From contig JAJHTX010000007.1 of the NCBI GenBank assembly GCA_032164295.1, positions 372,001 through 436,000 on the forward strand: DNA of 64,000 bases. The letters run 5' to 3'. The notes beneath the pieces are model-generated. The model worked only from the letters and a program-made list of their open reading frames with translations. It did not search any database and was not told where the DNA came from. This stretch comes from Inonotus obliquus (lineage: Eukaryota > Basidiomycota > Agaricomycetes > Hymenochaetales > Hymenochaetaceae). Positions 35,540 through 47,265 of the stretch are shown piece after piece. The position numbers and the translations under genes were made by a program. Position 1 is the stretch's first letter; every line of letters starts with the position of its first letter.

Positions 35540-36338
35540 CTACATACACCTTGACGCATGCTCTCCATCTTCGTCTTCCTTCTTCAGCGTAACCCCGGAA
35601 AAGTTTGCTTGCTCCTTGTGCCACCATGGTGTAAGGAGAATACGCCATTCACGGCAAGCACGATATACGAAAAAGGACGCCACAATGTAGTCTCGGACAT
35701 ACAAATTTGAGAAAGCTTCTCGCTCAATATGCAGGCACCCGGGTAAGATGGGTTGTGCACGTGCTTTCGGATGTAGGTCATGAACTTCGGGCCTGTACCA
35801 AGCGACAGAGTTCCGCTGTGAATCGTACAACTATATAGCTGGTAAGCAGGGGATTTCGCGATAGTAAATGTAGCGACTGACATGAGCTGGGCGGAAGACG
35901 GCCGACCTCCAAGTAAAACCTTCATCCCCAACCAGAATGTGTGTTCCGGTGCTTATGGCAAGTAGTTAATACGACTAGAAAATATCACAGGCGCGAGGCA
36001 TCAGCTCACCGAAGTAGGTTTACATCCCTCATCAAAAAATCCTTAATCATAAACCGCTTATCATCGATTTCGATGATAGTAGCGATGAGGGACGGCCACG
36101 CCCACCAAATTGTCGCAACAACCCGATGCTTTTCTTCATCTTCTGGTTCGACATACTCAATTGTCGTAATCTCCGGGAAGAATGAATGTCTGCGGACTGT
36201 TGTAGATACTCGATAGATTTCTTTGAGATCTCTGGATCCATCCTCCTTGTTTTCCTCGCATGGTGCGTAAAAGGATGTTTCCATGATACGGCGACGTGAG
36301 AAGTAGAGCGCCACGCTCGGGGTCTCGGACTGTGGCAT
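35540..36338 (-). CDS. DUF6593-family protein, copy 2
   Basis: Three exons from ATG 36338 (MPQSETPSVALYFSRRRIME) to TAG 35540-35542. It shares all landmarks with copy 1: YFSRRR, KEIYRVSTTVRR, TTIEYVEPEDEEKHRVVATIWWAWP, IEIDDKRFMIKDFLMRD, GTHILVGDEGFTWRSAVFRPAQ, SFFVYRACREWRILLTPWW. It differs by a short N-terminal extension and a longer acidic C-terminus (KKEDEDGEHASRC). Same orientation, same splice positions and a spacing of ~290 bp show tandem duplication. Both frames are intact, so both are probably functional. Role unknown. Confidence 0.75.
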
Positions 36339-36510
36339 GGTGGGAAAGGGAGAATAGAGTGGAGAAACCAGTGGAAAGCGACTTGGGGTAATAAGCCCAT
36401 AATGAAAGCAAAGTAGCTCAATGTTGCCACAAAGAGTCCTCATGCACTAATCAAGGAATCAGGGAATGGGGACCACTGCATTCAAATACCATTATGGGTA
36501 AACTCACCCA

Positions 36511-37281
36511 TCATTCATCCCATTGCATTACTGAGACGATCCAGTATGACCGACCACTTTCCTCATCCTGCTCGTCGAGCCAACAGAGGCCGTCTCTGAT
36601 TAGCATGTTGTCCAGGGCAGCTCGTGCTCTATCAATAGTCCAGCCCGTCCTTTCAGCCAACGCACGCTCCGTGATTCTCCCCCCAGTCACACGAGCAATG
36701 GAGAGCACTACGCCCTGGTCAGCGTCAAGCTCCTTTGTAACGCTTCTGATCATCTTCTTCCCGCCAACGTCCAGTACTTCATATCCTGCCCCAAGAGGTT
36801 TGAGAGTCCTAATACTTCGCACGACATCCTCCTCTGTGATTTTCGATGATCCGCGTAGCTTTCCGAGAATTCGTAGGAGTTCAGACATTTCGATGAGTCC
36901 GCCATTTCGTTCACGCGTGCTAACGCAAATATCCACTATCTGCACGCCTAACTCAAGGTTCCAATCTCCCAAACCAAGAATCTCAGACCACCATCCTCCG
37001 CCTCCGGCACCTCTGCGTGAGCTGATTCCTCCATCCGTAAGTGGGTCCACGCCGATATTTGCGCACATCTGGTTGAAAGCATGACGGAAAGCTGGATCAC
37101 GCTTGATTTTATCCCTATGAGTAGAGGCGAAATGGACCAATGCCGTTCTGAATTGAGTGAGCTGCGATCGAAGATTGTCGACTTGAGATCGCGAAATCGT
37201 GTCGGATAAGTTAGCGAAAGAACGCTCTGACTCGCGGTGCCTTTCGAGAGCAGCAAGACCAACACCTCCGAGCCTATTCAT
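36511..37281 (-). CDS. SNF8: ESCRT-II subunit SNF8 / Vps22 (EAP30)
   Basis: Component of the endosomal ESCRT-II complex (with Vps25 and Vps36) that sorts ubiquitinated membrane cargo into multivesicular bodies. A single uninterrupted exon of 256 residues, close to human SNF8 (258), although nearly every neighbour is intron-rich. Begins MNRLGGVGLAALERHRESERSF, the conserved N-terminal helix; then LRSQLTQFRTALVHFASTHRDKI, FNQMCANIGVDPL, the first winged helix around ELGVQIVDICVSTRERNGG, and the second winged helix with GWTIDRARAALDNMLIRDGLCWLDEQ. It diverges from the importin gene across 270 bp containing two CACGTG boxes. Confidence 0.95.
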   Translation of the reverse strand: MNRLGGVGLAALERHRESERSFANLSDTISRSQVDNLRSQLTQFRTALVHFASTHRDKIKRDPAFRHAFNQMCANIGVDPLTDGGISSRRGAGGGGWWSEILGLGDWNLELGVQIVDICVSTRERNGGLIEMSELLRILGKLRGSSKITEEDVVRSIRTLKPLGAGYEVLDVGGKKMIRSVTKELDADQGVVLSIARVTGGRITERALAERTGWTIDRARAALDNMLIRDGLCWLDEQDEESGRSYWIVSVMQWDE

Positions 37282-37551
37282 GGTGAGGAAACTTGACAGC
37301 GTATCAACGCTGTGGTGACATTAATCTATTGTGACTACTGTGACTGTACTGTCACGTGATATGATAATCACGCATACGGCACGTGCACATAGCCACACTA
37401 AATTTTGGAACAAACAGACAAGGGTTTCATCCTCATTCACAGCGGCCCCGCGTTACCCTCACCAAACGCGTCTCTTGCTTTATACATCGCTGTAGAAATC
37501 GTACCCGCTCGAAAACCCCCTGCACTTAAAACGACCTTAAACGAAAAGATA
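37282..37551. promoter_or_regulatory. Shared promoter region of SNF8 and the importin gene
   Basis: 270 bp between divergent start codons. It holds GTCACGTGATATG (CACGTG at 37353-37358), an AATCACG half site and a second CACGTG at 37380-37385, all within 33 bp. Clustering in a bidirectional promoter suggests a bHLH binding site; that is inference. Confidence 0.45.
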
Positions 37552-40500
37552 ATGGATATCCACACACTTACGAACCTCTTCGCGAGGACTTACGACCCGA
37601 ACCCTAATAACAGGAAGGCTGCAGAACTCGATATTCGCAAAGTATGTGCCTAGCTCGTGTGCATCTACCTGAAGGATGCATCTCATATCTTGCGATTACT
37701 CAGATCGGTGGCGAGGAGGGCATGCTTACTGCTGTCTTACACATCGTTGGCAACGTCGGTGTAGATATGTATGTCTATCAAAAACACGCGTTAAGCGCGC
37801 TTCTCTTCACGTAACTAACCCTCTTTGCTAGAGCAACGCGTCAGGCAGCGTCAGTATACGTTAAGAATCGCGTTCACAAGTCGTACTTCATTGAGCCGAC
37901 GCGTCAACGAGCAGATCAGGTTCCTATTCCACAGTCCGACCGAGAGGGACTCAAGTCGAGTATCTTCCCCTTAATAATTGCTTCTCCGTCAAAAGCCATC
38001 TCTGTGCAACTCGCGAGTACCTTGCGCACCCTAATCTCTCATGATTTCCCCGAAAAATGGCCTGATCTCATGGCTACAATCAAGGCACTGCTGGCAAGCA
38101 ATAATGTGAACGAAGTAACCGCAGGTTGCACGGCCATTCTTGAAGTCATCAAGGTGTATCGTTATCGTCAGAGCTCTGATGTGTTGGAGAATGTTGTAAA
38201 TGAAACATTCCCGCAACTGGTGACGATCGGATCGCAACTTCTCGCCACTCCTCCCTCTGGCCCATCTCAGGATATCCCGACTATCCTGCATTATATTCTC
38301 AAGACTTATCGCGGGAGCATTATCCTCCAGCTGAGCAAACACCAGCAGAGCCACGACAGTATCGTTCCATGGGGTCATCTTCTGTTCCAGGTCGTGAATC
38401 TCCAGGTCCCGAACGAAGGCGTTCCAGAGAGTGAAGAAGACCGCGAAAAGTGTGAATGGTGGAAGGCCAAGAAGTGGGCATACAGCGTTCTTGGACGCCT
38501 CTTCCACCGGTGAGTCTCCTGACGATAGACTTATTACGTTATTTTGATGTGTCAAATCAGATACGGTAATCCATCCCAACTTCCATCACCCTTGAAGAAG
38601 GATTATCTTGCGTTTGCAGAGCACTTCGTCACTAATTTTGCTCCTGAAATCTTCAAGACATTTCTTCACCAGGTTGAACTTCTCGTTTCTGGCCAGCAAT
38701 GGCTTTCAAAAAAGGCACAGTACCATATCTTCACGTTCTTTACTGAATGGTGTGTTCTATAAAGCAGCAATCTCCGTTCGTGTTTCCTCATGGGTTGACA
38801 TTCTTGACAGCGTTAAGCCGAAGTCGACATGGGCAATCTTGAAGCCACACTTTCAGACGCTTGTTTCATCGTTTGTTTACCCTCAGCTCTGCTTCACGCC
38901 TCTGAAGCAAGAGCTTTGGGAGACTGACCCAGTCGATTACGCCCGTACCGCAATAGGTGCAGCTCGCCTTGGAATGCTTTTCCGACTTAACAATGCTAAT
39001 TTACGATCGTTCCTGCAGATGAATATGAAGACTTTGCCGCGCCTGTCTCCGCTGCTACATCCTTCCTTTTCGCGCTTGCAAGTTCTAGAACAAAGGCGAC
39101 GTTCCTGCCGATTCTGCAGTTCATCAACTCTGTATTGGAATCGTATGTCTTTCCGCCTTTAGCCTTTTCATGTGACGAATGAATTTGTCTTCTCTTAGAA
39201 ATGCGGAACCACCTCAAAAATTCGGCGCTCTCAATATGACCGCTGCACTGGGCAGCTTCATGATGCGCCATCCTCAGGTGCGACCAAATATCGAGCAGTT
39301 TATCGTCCAGCATGTCTTCCCGGAGTTCAGCAGCCAGTATCCATACATGCGCGCAGTTGTAAGTCACGGAACGCCTTGCACGAGATGGTGGTGACTGATT
39401 GTATGCATTGTGTGCAGGCTATCGATGTGATTGGAACTATCGAGAAACACAGCATGGAATGGGCGAACGATGCAGTGAGTTTGGGCTGGATAGCAAAGGA
39501 AGCACATTCTGATTGCATACTAGCACCTCGTTACTGCTACCAGAGCGGTTGCCGGCGCGCTCGACGACCCAGAACTTCCTGTTCGTGTCTCTGCCGCGCT
39601 AGCTTTGACGGACATGGTTACGTCCCATGATTCTGGTTGGTCGTTTTCACCGCCCCTTGTATAAAATGATTTAACTTATTCATGGTGCAGTCGAGGCCGC
39701 GGTTAGACCTCAAATCGGAAAAGTTATGCAAGGTATCTCTTTCCCCTTTCCTTTCATCTAGGGATCATCTGCTGAATTCCCCGTTATATAGACCTCTTGA
39801 AGCTCTCCGACGAGACGGACCTCGACATTTTGAATGGCTGCATGGAAGCTATGGTTGACAGGTTCCATCCTGAGCTCCTGCCTGTCGCTGGCCAACTTAC
39901 TGCCCGCCTTGTAAGCAATCTCCCCAGTCGCAGACCATGTAATTGACACATTTCCCCCACTAGTGTGAATCATACTCGCGCCTCATGCGTGAAAATCTTG
40001 CACAGGAAGCTGCCGCTACTGAGGAACCTGAAAATTTGGACTCTACTGCCGGTGATGATGACAAGACACTCGCCGCGATGGGTGTTGCTAAGACTATCTC
40101 AACTGTGAGCGGACAATTCACCGAGATTCTTTTCAGCTAACATGCCTTTCCTCTAGATTATTCAATCTGTTGATAGTTCTCAAGATATTCTGACCGAAGT
40201 GGAGCAGATTGTTGTCCCGATTATCACGTTCACCCTGGAAAACAAGGCGATCGACCTCTTTGACAACATGTATGATCTTGTGGATGCGCTGACCTTCAAT
40301 ATGAAGCGCATTTCACCGGCGATGTGGACTGTGTTCGAGCTGACGTACAAACTCTTTAAGACCGATGCTATCGATTTTCTTGAAGGTGAACTTTGTTCTT
40401 GTATCTCCCCGTCATGCTATTAGCTCATTGAAAGTGTCAGAGATGTTGCCGTCTTTGGATAACTTCATCTCGTATGGATCCGAAGTGATTAAGCAGCGCC

Positions 40501-41717
40501 CGGATTTCAAGTTCATGATTCTGGACATCTACTCGACTGCAATGAAGAGCGACCACCTTGGCGAGGCTGACCGTGTAAATGCATGCAAGCTCATCGAGTC
40601 GTTCTTGTTGAACCTACGCGGAACAGTCGATGATGTACGTCGGTTTGGCTCAACGTACCGAGGGTAGATTACTAATAATTGGCGCTACACAGGCTCTTCC
40701 TACGGTCATCGAGCTGTCCCTTGATCAGATGGACAAAGCGGGCACGCGTGCCCTCCGCGTGGCCAACCTCGAGTCACTCATTAACTCTGTTCTATACAAC
40801 CCCGCTGCGACATTACATATCATGGAGAGCAAGAAACCGGGCTCGGCGCGCTTATTCTTTGACAAGTGGTTCACAGCTCTCAAATCTCCGACTGGTCTTC
40901 CTCGCGTCCACGATATGAAGCTTAGCATTATGACGATGTGCGCATTGCTGGAAATGGATCCGGATGCGATTCCGACCGCATTGCAGGATGGTTGGTCAGG
41001 GATCGTGCAGGCGATTGTTCATGTATTCCAGAAGCTTCCTCAGGCTATTGAGAGTATGTCCTGCTGTCTCTCGGGGTATGTGTTCTTCTAACTTTGTTAT
41101 TTGTAGAGCGTCAGGCCTTGGAAGATGCTTTCAAGGATGATGATGACGATGACGATGAGGACTTTGAGGAACAACAGCCATTGAACTTGGAAGATGACGA
41201 CGGTGCGCTGACACACTTGCATATACTATTTCGGTGTGACTCATGCTTTCGTAGATCAAGATGTTTGGGATGAAGACTCTGAGTACATCGAGATGCTTGC
41301 AAAGGAGGTGAGCAGTTTCTTTGATGCTATTTGCCTTACCCAATACTCATCCTTCGACTCAGGGTGCTCGCTTGAGGGAGAAAGCGAACAACACCATCAA
41401 TGGTACCGATGATGATTCCGAAGCGGAGGAATCGGATGATGAAGAAGTCGATGAGGAACTAGGCTTCATCAGTCCACTCGACCATGTTGACCCCTACCTG
41501 ACCTTCAAGCACGCACTTACCAGTACGTCATTCTTTCTCTCACCCTCGGCTACTCTGGCTTAACCTGCCTTGCTTCTTAGACTTCCAGATGAAAAATCCG
41601 GCCATGTACCAGGCAGCAACTACTACGTTGAACATTGAACAACAGACGGCTCTTATGGAGATCATGGCTATCGCAGAGAAGAACGCTAATGCCGTTGCTA
41701 CCGCTCCTGCTTCCTAA
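37552..41717 (+). CDS. Importin-7/8-type karyopherin beta (Nmd5/Sxm1-like)
   Basis: Nuclear import receptor built of HEAT repeats that carries cargo through the pore and is released by Ran-GTP. It starts [30 protein letters not shown] at 37552 and ends ATAPAS-stop at 41715-41717, with many exons separated by ~50-70 nt introns. Landmarks: N-terminal importin-beta domain with [108 protein letters not shown], and the acidic loop near the C-terminus ([32 protein letters not shown]). The longest frames on other strands in this span are shadows. Yeast has two paralogues, NMD5 and SXM1; assignment between them is not possible here. Confidence 0.92.
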
Positions 41718-42322
41718 AGTGCATTGGGATATTGTATGTTACGAGACTTATACGAGTGACTGGGATTGGGAGGTGTAAAGGGATGAAGGGATGAAAAGAC
41801 TGGTGTTACGCGTAATAATATGTAGACGATGGTGTTGTTGTTTTGTTGGATTCACAGGATGGTTATTTTCTTTCCTTCCTTTCTCGCCTGTCTGTCTGTC
41901 TGTCTGTTCTTTCCTTTGTATGTACTACTCGTCCTTCGACATCGACAACTATGTCGATGGGAGGAGGATGTATTAATTACGTGACTGTTCTACGAAGACA
42001 CGCTGTGTTGTTCTCGTTCTCGTTTTTTATGATATTGAATATGTGGGCAACTTGACTTGCATTTAAGTGGCCGAGTTACCGAATGTGGTATGTTTGCCGA
42101 TCTGACGACGATCTGGAGATCTGATGACGATCATCTGCAACAGTAGAGTTGACATCACACTTGAAGCCACTCAGGAGATCGCGAGGGTATATAAGACGCG
42201 AGAAATGGATCACTAGAGCCTCAAGTAACAATCCCTCGTACCAATCACATACGCTGCAGATCTCTCACCTCTCACTCTGCTATTTCATACCACTTTCAAC
42301 TTTCGACTTTGGTTGGCGTAAC
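41718..42322. other. 3' region of the importin gene
   Basis: Probable 3' UTR and intergenic DNA, with a (CTGT)5 repeat at 41888-41907. No supported ORF. Confidence 0.5.
41888..41907 (+). repeat. (CTGT)5 microsatellite
   Basis: Five perfect tetranucleotide units in the importin gene 3' region. Confidence 0.9.
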
Positions 42323-42720
42323 GATGTCGGGATACTCCGAGGAACCACCTCGTGACGAAGAAAAGATACGCTTGAAGAATGAAGGGAGGACGTTTAAGAA
42401 GTAGGAGAGTGTTCATAGGAAACCTGGAGTAACGGATCATGATTTCCATGTAGATTTGATGAAAGATCCTCCTAACGTGCGTCACGCAACTGCGTCTCTT
42501 CAACCTCTTCCGTTAATGAAGATGATTTATGATAAACGGCCGGGTAGAATGTAAGAGATGGAGATGTAGAGGGATTTTCGACGGACGGTATGAAAGCGAA
42601 TGGGAAGTTTGAGAAGGAGAGGGAGGAGAGGGGCGCTGGTGATATGCCGTTTGGATTGTTTGAAGTGGGGGATTGGGATTGGGAAGGGCGAAACCGAGTG
42701 ATGTTCAGACGGAGTTGATT
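42323..42720 (+). pseudogene. Decayed or read-through small gene
   Basis: From ATG 42323 a frame reads MSGYSEEPPRDEEKIRLKNEGRTFKK, meets a TAG at 42401-42403, then continues in the same frame as ESVHRKPGVTDHDFHVDLMKDPPNV...YDKRPGRM to a TAA at ~42551. One base-shift further the next ~55 codons again look coding (DGDVEGFSTDGMKANG...DWDWEGRNRVMFRRS) to TGA. The charged, similar composition across both breaks suggests one former gene with a nonsense mutation and a frameshift. Alternatives are a small spliced gene with unrecognised introns, or sequence errors. No family recognised. Confidence 0.35.
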
Positions 42721-43051
42721 GATATGAGTGAGAGTACGTCGAGGGCTTGAAGTCTTGTGAGTTGACGATTCGGAGGGTGTTAGAAGTGGAGATGGTGGAA
42801 ATGGGATGTTCGAGGCGAGGAGATTGAGTTTGAAGAGTTGAGATGTTAGTTTCGACGAGAAGGGTTGGGAGAGTCGGAAGAGTAGAGAGTGGTTATAATA
42901 AATCGTCCATTGTTCCCCCCTAAAAAAACAATATCTCGTACAAGAAGTACATCACTATCACTAGTACTACTACTTCCATCATACTCATGACACCAATTTC
43001 GTTTCCGTTTCGAAAATCCATCCAATAACTATCAAACATCACCGATACCTC
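42721..43051. other. Purine-rich intergenic stretch
   Basis: GA-rich DNA downstream of the decayed ORF and at the 3' end of the S9 peptidase gene. No ORF. Confidence 0.45.
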
Positions 43052-46000
43052 TTACTTCTTATTCTTATTCTCCACCTCCAATTGCACTCCGACATACTTA
43101 TCGAACCATCTGAAGACTTCGTAGTGCCACTTTAGGCTGTTCCCGTGATTGAGTACCCAATGGTTCTCGTCTGGGAAGATGACGAGTCGGCTTGGTATTC
43201 CTCGTCTGCAGAAAGTAGTAAAAGATAGAAGACAGAAGACGTCAGAATTTTACAACTCGGAAAAATAGAGAAGGAAGGGGAATGAAAGAAGAACTTACTG
43301 TTGTAAAGCATGCCAAACCCCGATGCCTTCTGTATCAGGTAACCGGAAGTCTCGAGAACCGTGAATGATGAGATGCGGAGTTGACCAGTTTAGGATGAAC
43401 GCTGATGGGCTGAACCTATACACAATACATACGGAATAGAAGTGTGATTCTAGTCAGGTCATGTTCTACATGGAATAAGAGATGATTGGATAGAGAAGTG
43501 GAAGTGGAAATGGAAGTCAGATTTAAGAGCGGAAGTGCAGGACGTACTTCTCGACTGTGGGTTTAGCTTCTGGATCCCAAGGTGGTCCGCCAAAGTCATG
43601 GTTGAACTAAACTCAAAGTAATGCAACAATGCAATAAGGTTTTTCAGTATCGATGCAGAATGAATATCAGTGAAGAGGGAGAGCGAGGAACGTACGAAGA
43701 AGAGCTCGTCAGTTGCGAACCCGTTGTATCGTGTGTCGAATACCTGTACGAGTCAACGATGATCAGTACTATTCCATTCTTGAATGAAGGAAGGGGATGG
43801 GTCTTACACCGTCGTGCGTTACAAGTGCTTTGAAGCCGAACCCGTATTCCGGATGACCTTGGATCCAACTTCAATGAAAGAAAAAAGTGAGAAATATATC
43901 AACATAGTATTCAACGAAGACAGGAAGAGAAGGCGTACTTGACAGCGTACCCTCCCCAACTTGCACCTGCAGCAACAGCGCGGTCTGGGTCGATCTATAT
44001 CAATCCAAGTTCACAATCATAAATTTCATGTTTAGTTTATGGATGATTGGAGGAGGATGAAAGGTGTACCTCAGGATACGCTTTCAAAGCGAACTGCCAT
44101 CCCTTTTGTAAGTCAACAAAAGGTTTACCACCCCAGTCCTTTGTGATCGCATCAACAAAATCTATGAATTGAATACATCAGAAAACCAACAACGGAGCTT
44201 GGGTTGAGCAGAGTGTACCTTGACCGAAAGTAGACGAACCAGTGGGGTTGATAGCTATGACGAAGTACCCTTGCTGTGCGAAAACTTTTCATTGCAAGGA
44301 ATCAGTACTGACCTCCCGCACATCACAAAGAGAGGGCGTGCACGACACCTACCGTTTGGATTCCACCTCGTCGACCACGAATCGCCCCATACACTTTGAG
44401 GTCCACCGTGAATAAGGAATGCAACAGGCACACTCTTCGCTTTGCCCTTGAACAACTCGTCCCACTTTGGTGGTCTCAAAGCCCATCCCTGTACCGTTTT
44501 ACCTTCTGCGCCTTCAAACGAGAAGCTCTCGCCGATATCGAGAGTCTTGCCGTCAAGTTGGGAAGTAGCGAATGAGGATAGTTGCCGGATGGAAGTTGTT
44601 GAGTTGGTCGAGTTCGAGGAGGAAGAGTTGGAAGAGACGGGGAAAGAAAGGAGGTAAAGTTCGTTCGGAGACGTGAAAGAGTTCTGCGTGAACAGTACCC
44701 GCTCTTCCGTATCATCTTCTCCTCTCTTCGGAAGCGATTGAGGTGCGGATGCAGAATGCACTTGAGTAAGCGGTTTCGGAATCGGGTCATATCCCTCAGA
44801 AAAGGTAGGATCTGTCGTCGAACTCTCCGGAGTCGGAGGAAGTTCCAACCAAAACACCTTCCCTTGTGCTTCTTCACCAGCTGTAATCAACAATGCTCTA
44901 TCGTCCCTCGTCCAAACCAACTCTCCCGCCGACCGGTCCCACGCTTGAGTAATCGTGAAACGAACATCGGTAGTAAGATCGTAAATGACGATTTTGCCTC
45001 GATCGGATTCGTAACCGTCTTTGTCCAGTTCTACCCATGCGATTTTAGTACCCGAGTGTGAAAAGGCCGGGTTATGCGTTGCGCCTTGTTGACCAGATGT
45101 TAGTTCGCGTGGGTCATCTTGTGCAAGGAGGTCAACGATGTAAATCTATATGGTAATAATTAGCATTCGAAAATCATAGAAGATTAAAAGTAAACACGTA
45201 CGTTCTGCTTGGTATGCAGAGCGGGTGGTAAGTCAGGATCCTTCGTCGTATACACAATATGCGTGTCCGAAACGGAGAAATCATCAAGCCCACCAAATGG
45301 CTCAACAGGGACATCATGCGGGAAATTCTTCAAGGGAGCAGCAAACTCGGTCCCAAGTTCCCACTTCGCTCCATCGCCACCACCCTTTGCAAGCCTCACT
45401 GTAAACAATTTGGACTTTTTCGGACCTGTCCAAGTATCCCAATGTCGCTCATACGTCTCTTCATAAACGAGAGCAGAGTTTCCCCGGGCTTCGTAGGCCT
45501 CGTTTTGTTCTTTGACGGTTTCGAGCTTCCCGTCTGCATAGACGTAGGCGCTGAATACGAGACGTTGGGCGGCGGAGATGTACCTGAAGTTTGCGGGTGA
45601 AACGGCGGGAGGGAATGAGCCGATGAGGACAGGGCTTTCTGGTGCACTAAGTGTACCGTTTGTACCGTCGGCGTTGGTTTCGAACGTGATGGAGATTGCG
45701 TAGAGCTCGTTTCCGCCTCCTTCAGACGTGCCAGAATTATTGGAGTTCGTGCTGGTGCTGGTAGTGCTAGGCGCGACGACATGGCCGATGGTGCGGTCAT
45801 CGAGCCAGAACGCATCACCGCCGTTTGCGAGAGGTATTTCGAATGGAGATACGGACGATTCGAGTGGAACAAGCCAAATCGATTTGTTATTTCTGTTGGT
45901 AGTTGTTCATTGATCAGTACCTTATATGCGCAAATAATCACATCAACGGGATCAATTCATCGTGCAAGACTCACTTTCTGTCCTCAAACGAAAACGTAGA

Positions 46001-46294
46001 CACCGAGACGAGTGCCAAATCACCCTTGTTGTTGGCTTCACCTGAGCCAGGACGAGGAAGCTGAATGAGGTCCCTTGGAGAGAAAATGTCTGGACCTTCC
46101 TTGAAAGCAAAATCGTCAGTCCTCCAATCGATGAGCATGGTACGCGCGTCGATGAACCTGGAGGCCGAGAAAGAGGACGAACGAGGAGTTGGTTGGGATG
46201 AGAGGTGGGATTGTAGGGCGTGGGCGTAGTTTGGAGGTGAGAATAGACTACCTCCCAGGGTGAAGAGAGAAAGAAGGATAGTATGGGCACGCAT
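43052..46294 (-). CDS. Secreted S9 prolyl-oligopeptidase-family peptidase (dipeptidyl-peptidase V type)
   Basis: Serine exopeptidase family that removes dipeptides from extracellular peptides. It starts at ATG 46294 (an upstream in-frame GTG is not used) with a signal peptide MRAHTILLSLFTLGG...YAHA, so it is secreted. The beta-propeller half includes DDRTIGHV, GGLDDFSVSDTHIVYTTKDPDLPP, AFSHSGTKIAWVELDKDGYESDR and LVWTRDDRALLITA. The alpha/beta hydrolase half has FLIHGGPQSVWGDSWSTRWNPN, GYFVIAINPTGSSTFGQDF, the nucleophile motif GASWGGY, the Asp in HGSRDFRLPD and the His in PDENHWVLNHG. It ends EVENKNKK-TAA at 43052-43054. Eight or more introns, mainly in the hydrolase half. Several Asn-Ser/Thr sites suggest N-glycosylation. 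Confidence 0.92.
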
Positions 46295-47265
46295 GATCAC
46301 TCACAGATGGCGACAATGACTTTCCCTTACTGTCACTGTCGACGACCGAGCTTGGTATACACCCAGCCTCACCGCTCACCGCTCAACCATCTTCCGCTTT
46401 TATATTCTTTGAAAATCGGGTTTACTCGCCGGATATCATCACGGGAGTGCTGAGAAGAAGAGATGTGCATGTGGAACGACTCAATACGCGGAATGGTGCA
46501 ATAATCAACATCTCTTGCCAAGTATCTCCGTAAAAATCCTACTATTCTGCAATAATCCGTACTGAAGGCAGTCGACCTACGAAAACATTGTATTTTCCTA
46601 CAATCTTTTGGCGTTGGTGAGTTGGCTACACGGTCACATGACATTCGCAGTCTTCAAATCCTCCCTCTCTCCGGAATCAACGTCTTTTCATTCAACCATG
46701 AGTACATCTGCCAAGACCTTGCTCGTCATTCATCACACCTTCAAACAAGTACTTTAGCCAACTCATTGCCGCCGAATGTACCACCCGAGATCACCTGAGT
46801 TATCTTTTGTTTCCGCATGCTCTTCGGTGGCACAAGACTACGATGCGACAGTATCATCAGTCTCGGCGGCATGACATTCGGGGCCTTGACGGACTTACCG
46901 TTCATGCACGGGAGATTAGCCGCTCGTGATTACTTAAGGGTGTGTTTTAGAACCCTGGTCGAATGCGGCTTTATTTAGATTCATGAGGCTTTGTTGTGGC
47001 TCCGGGAGGTAAACGTTAACACAGAGGCTCAGGATCGACTTAGTAGGTCACAACTGTCGTCGAGTGAAGAGCCGAGCACTGCTGGGACGGCCACACCAAA
47101 ATAAATGCACAAGGTGCAATAAGTATGTGGCCCGACCGCTGTCATTTAAGCCGCGACGGTCGTGCTCTTTACGACGCGCCTCCTTCTTTCTTTAAGAGCA
47201 ACTCCTAGGATCCTTTACCCTGACTATCTTTGCTCTTCTGGCCCAGGTATAGTACAACAATAGCG
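46295..47265. other. Divergent intergenic region
   Basis: Shared upstream region of the S9 peptidase gene (-) and the Q/P-rich gene (+). A short start-like frame at ~46698 (MSTSAKTLLVIHHTFKQ) has no continuation that I could find. Nothing else is supported. Confidence 0.4.

Noticed and set aside
38608..39162. 184-codon plus-strand ORF within the importin gene
   Set aside because: It runs through introns in the wrong frame; the true frame ([17 protein letters not shown] and [16 protein letters not shown]) matches importin-7.
46698..46760. Start-like frame MSTSAKTLLVIHHTFKQ
   Set aside because: Ends within 20 codons and no continuation exon could be found.
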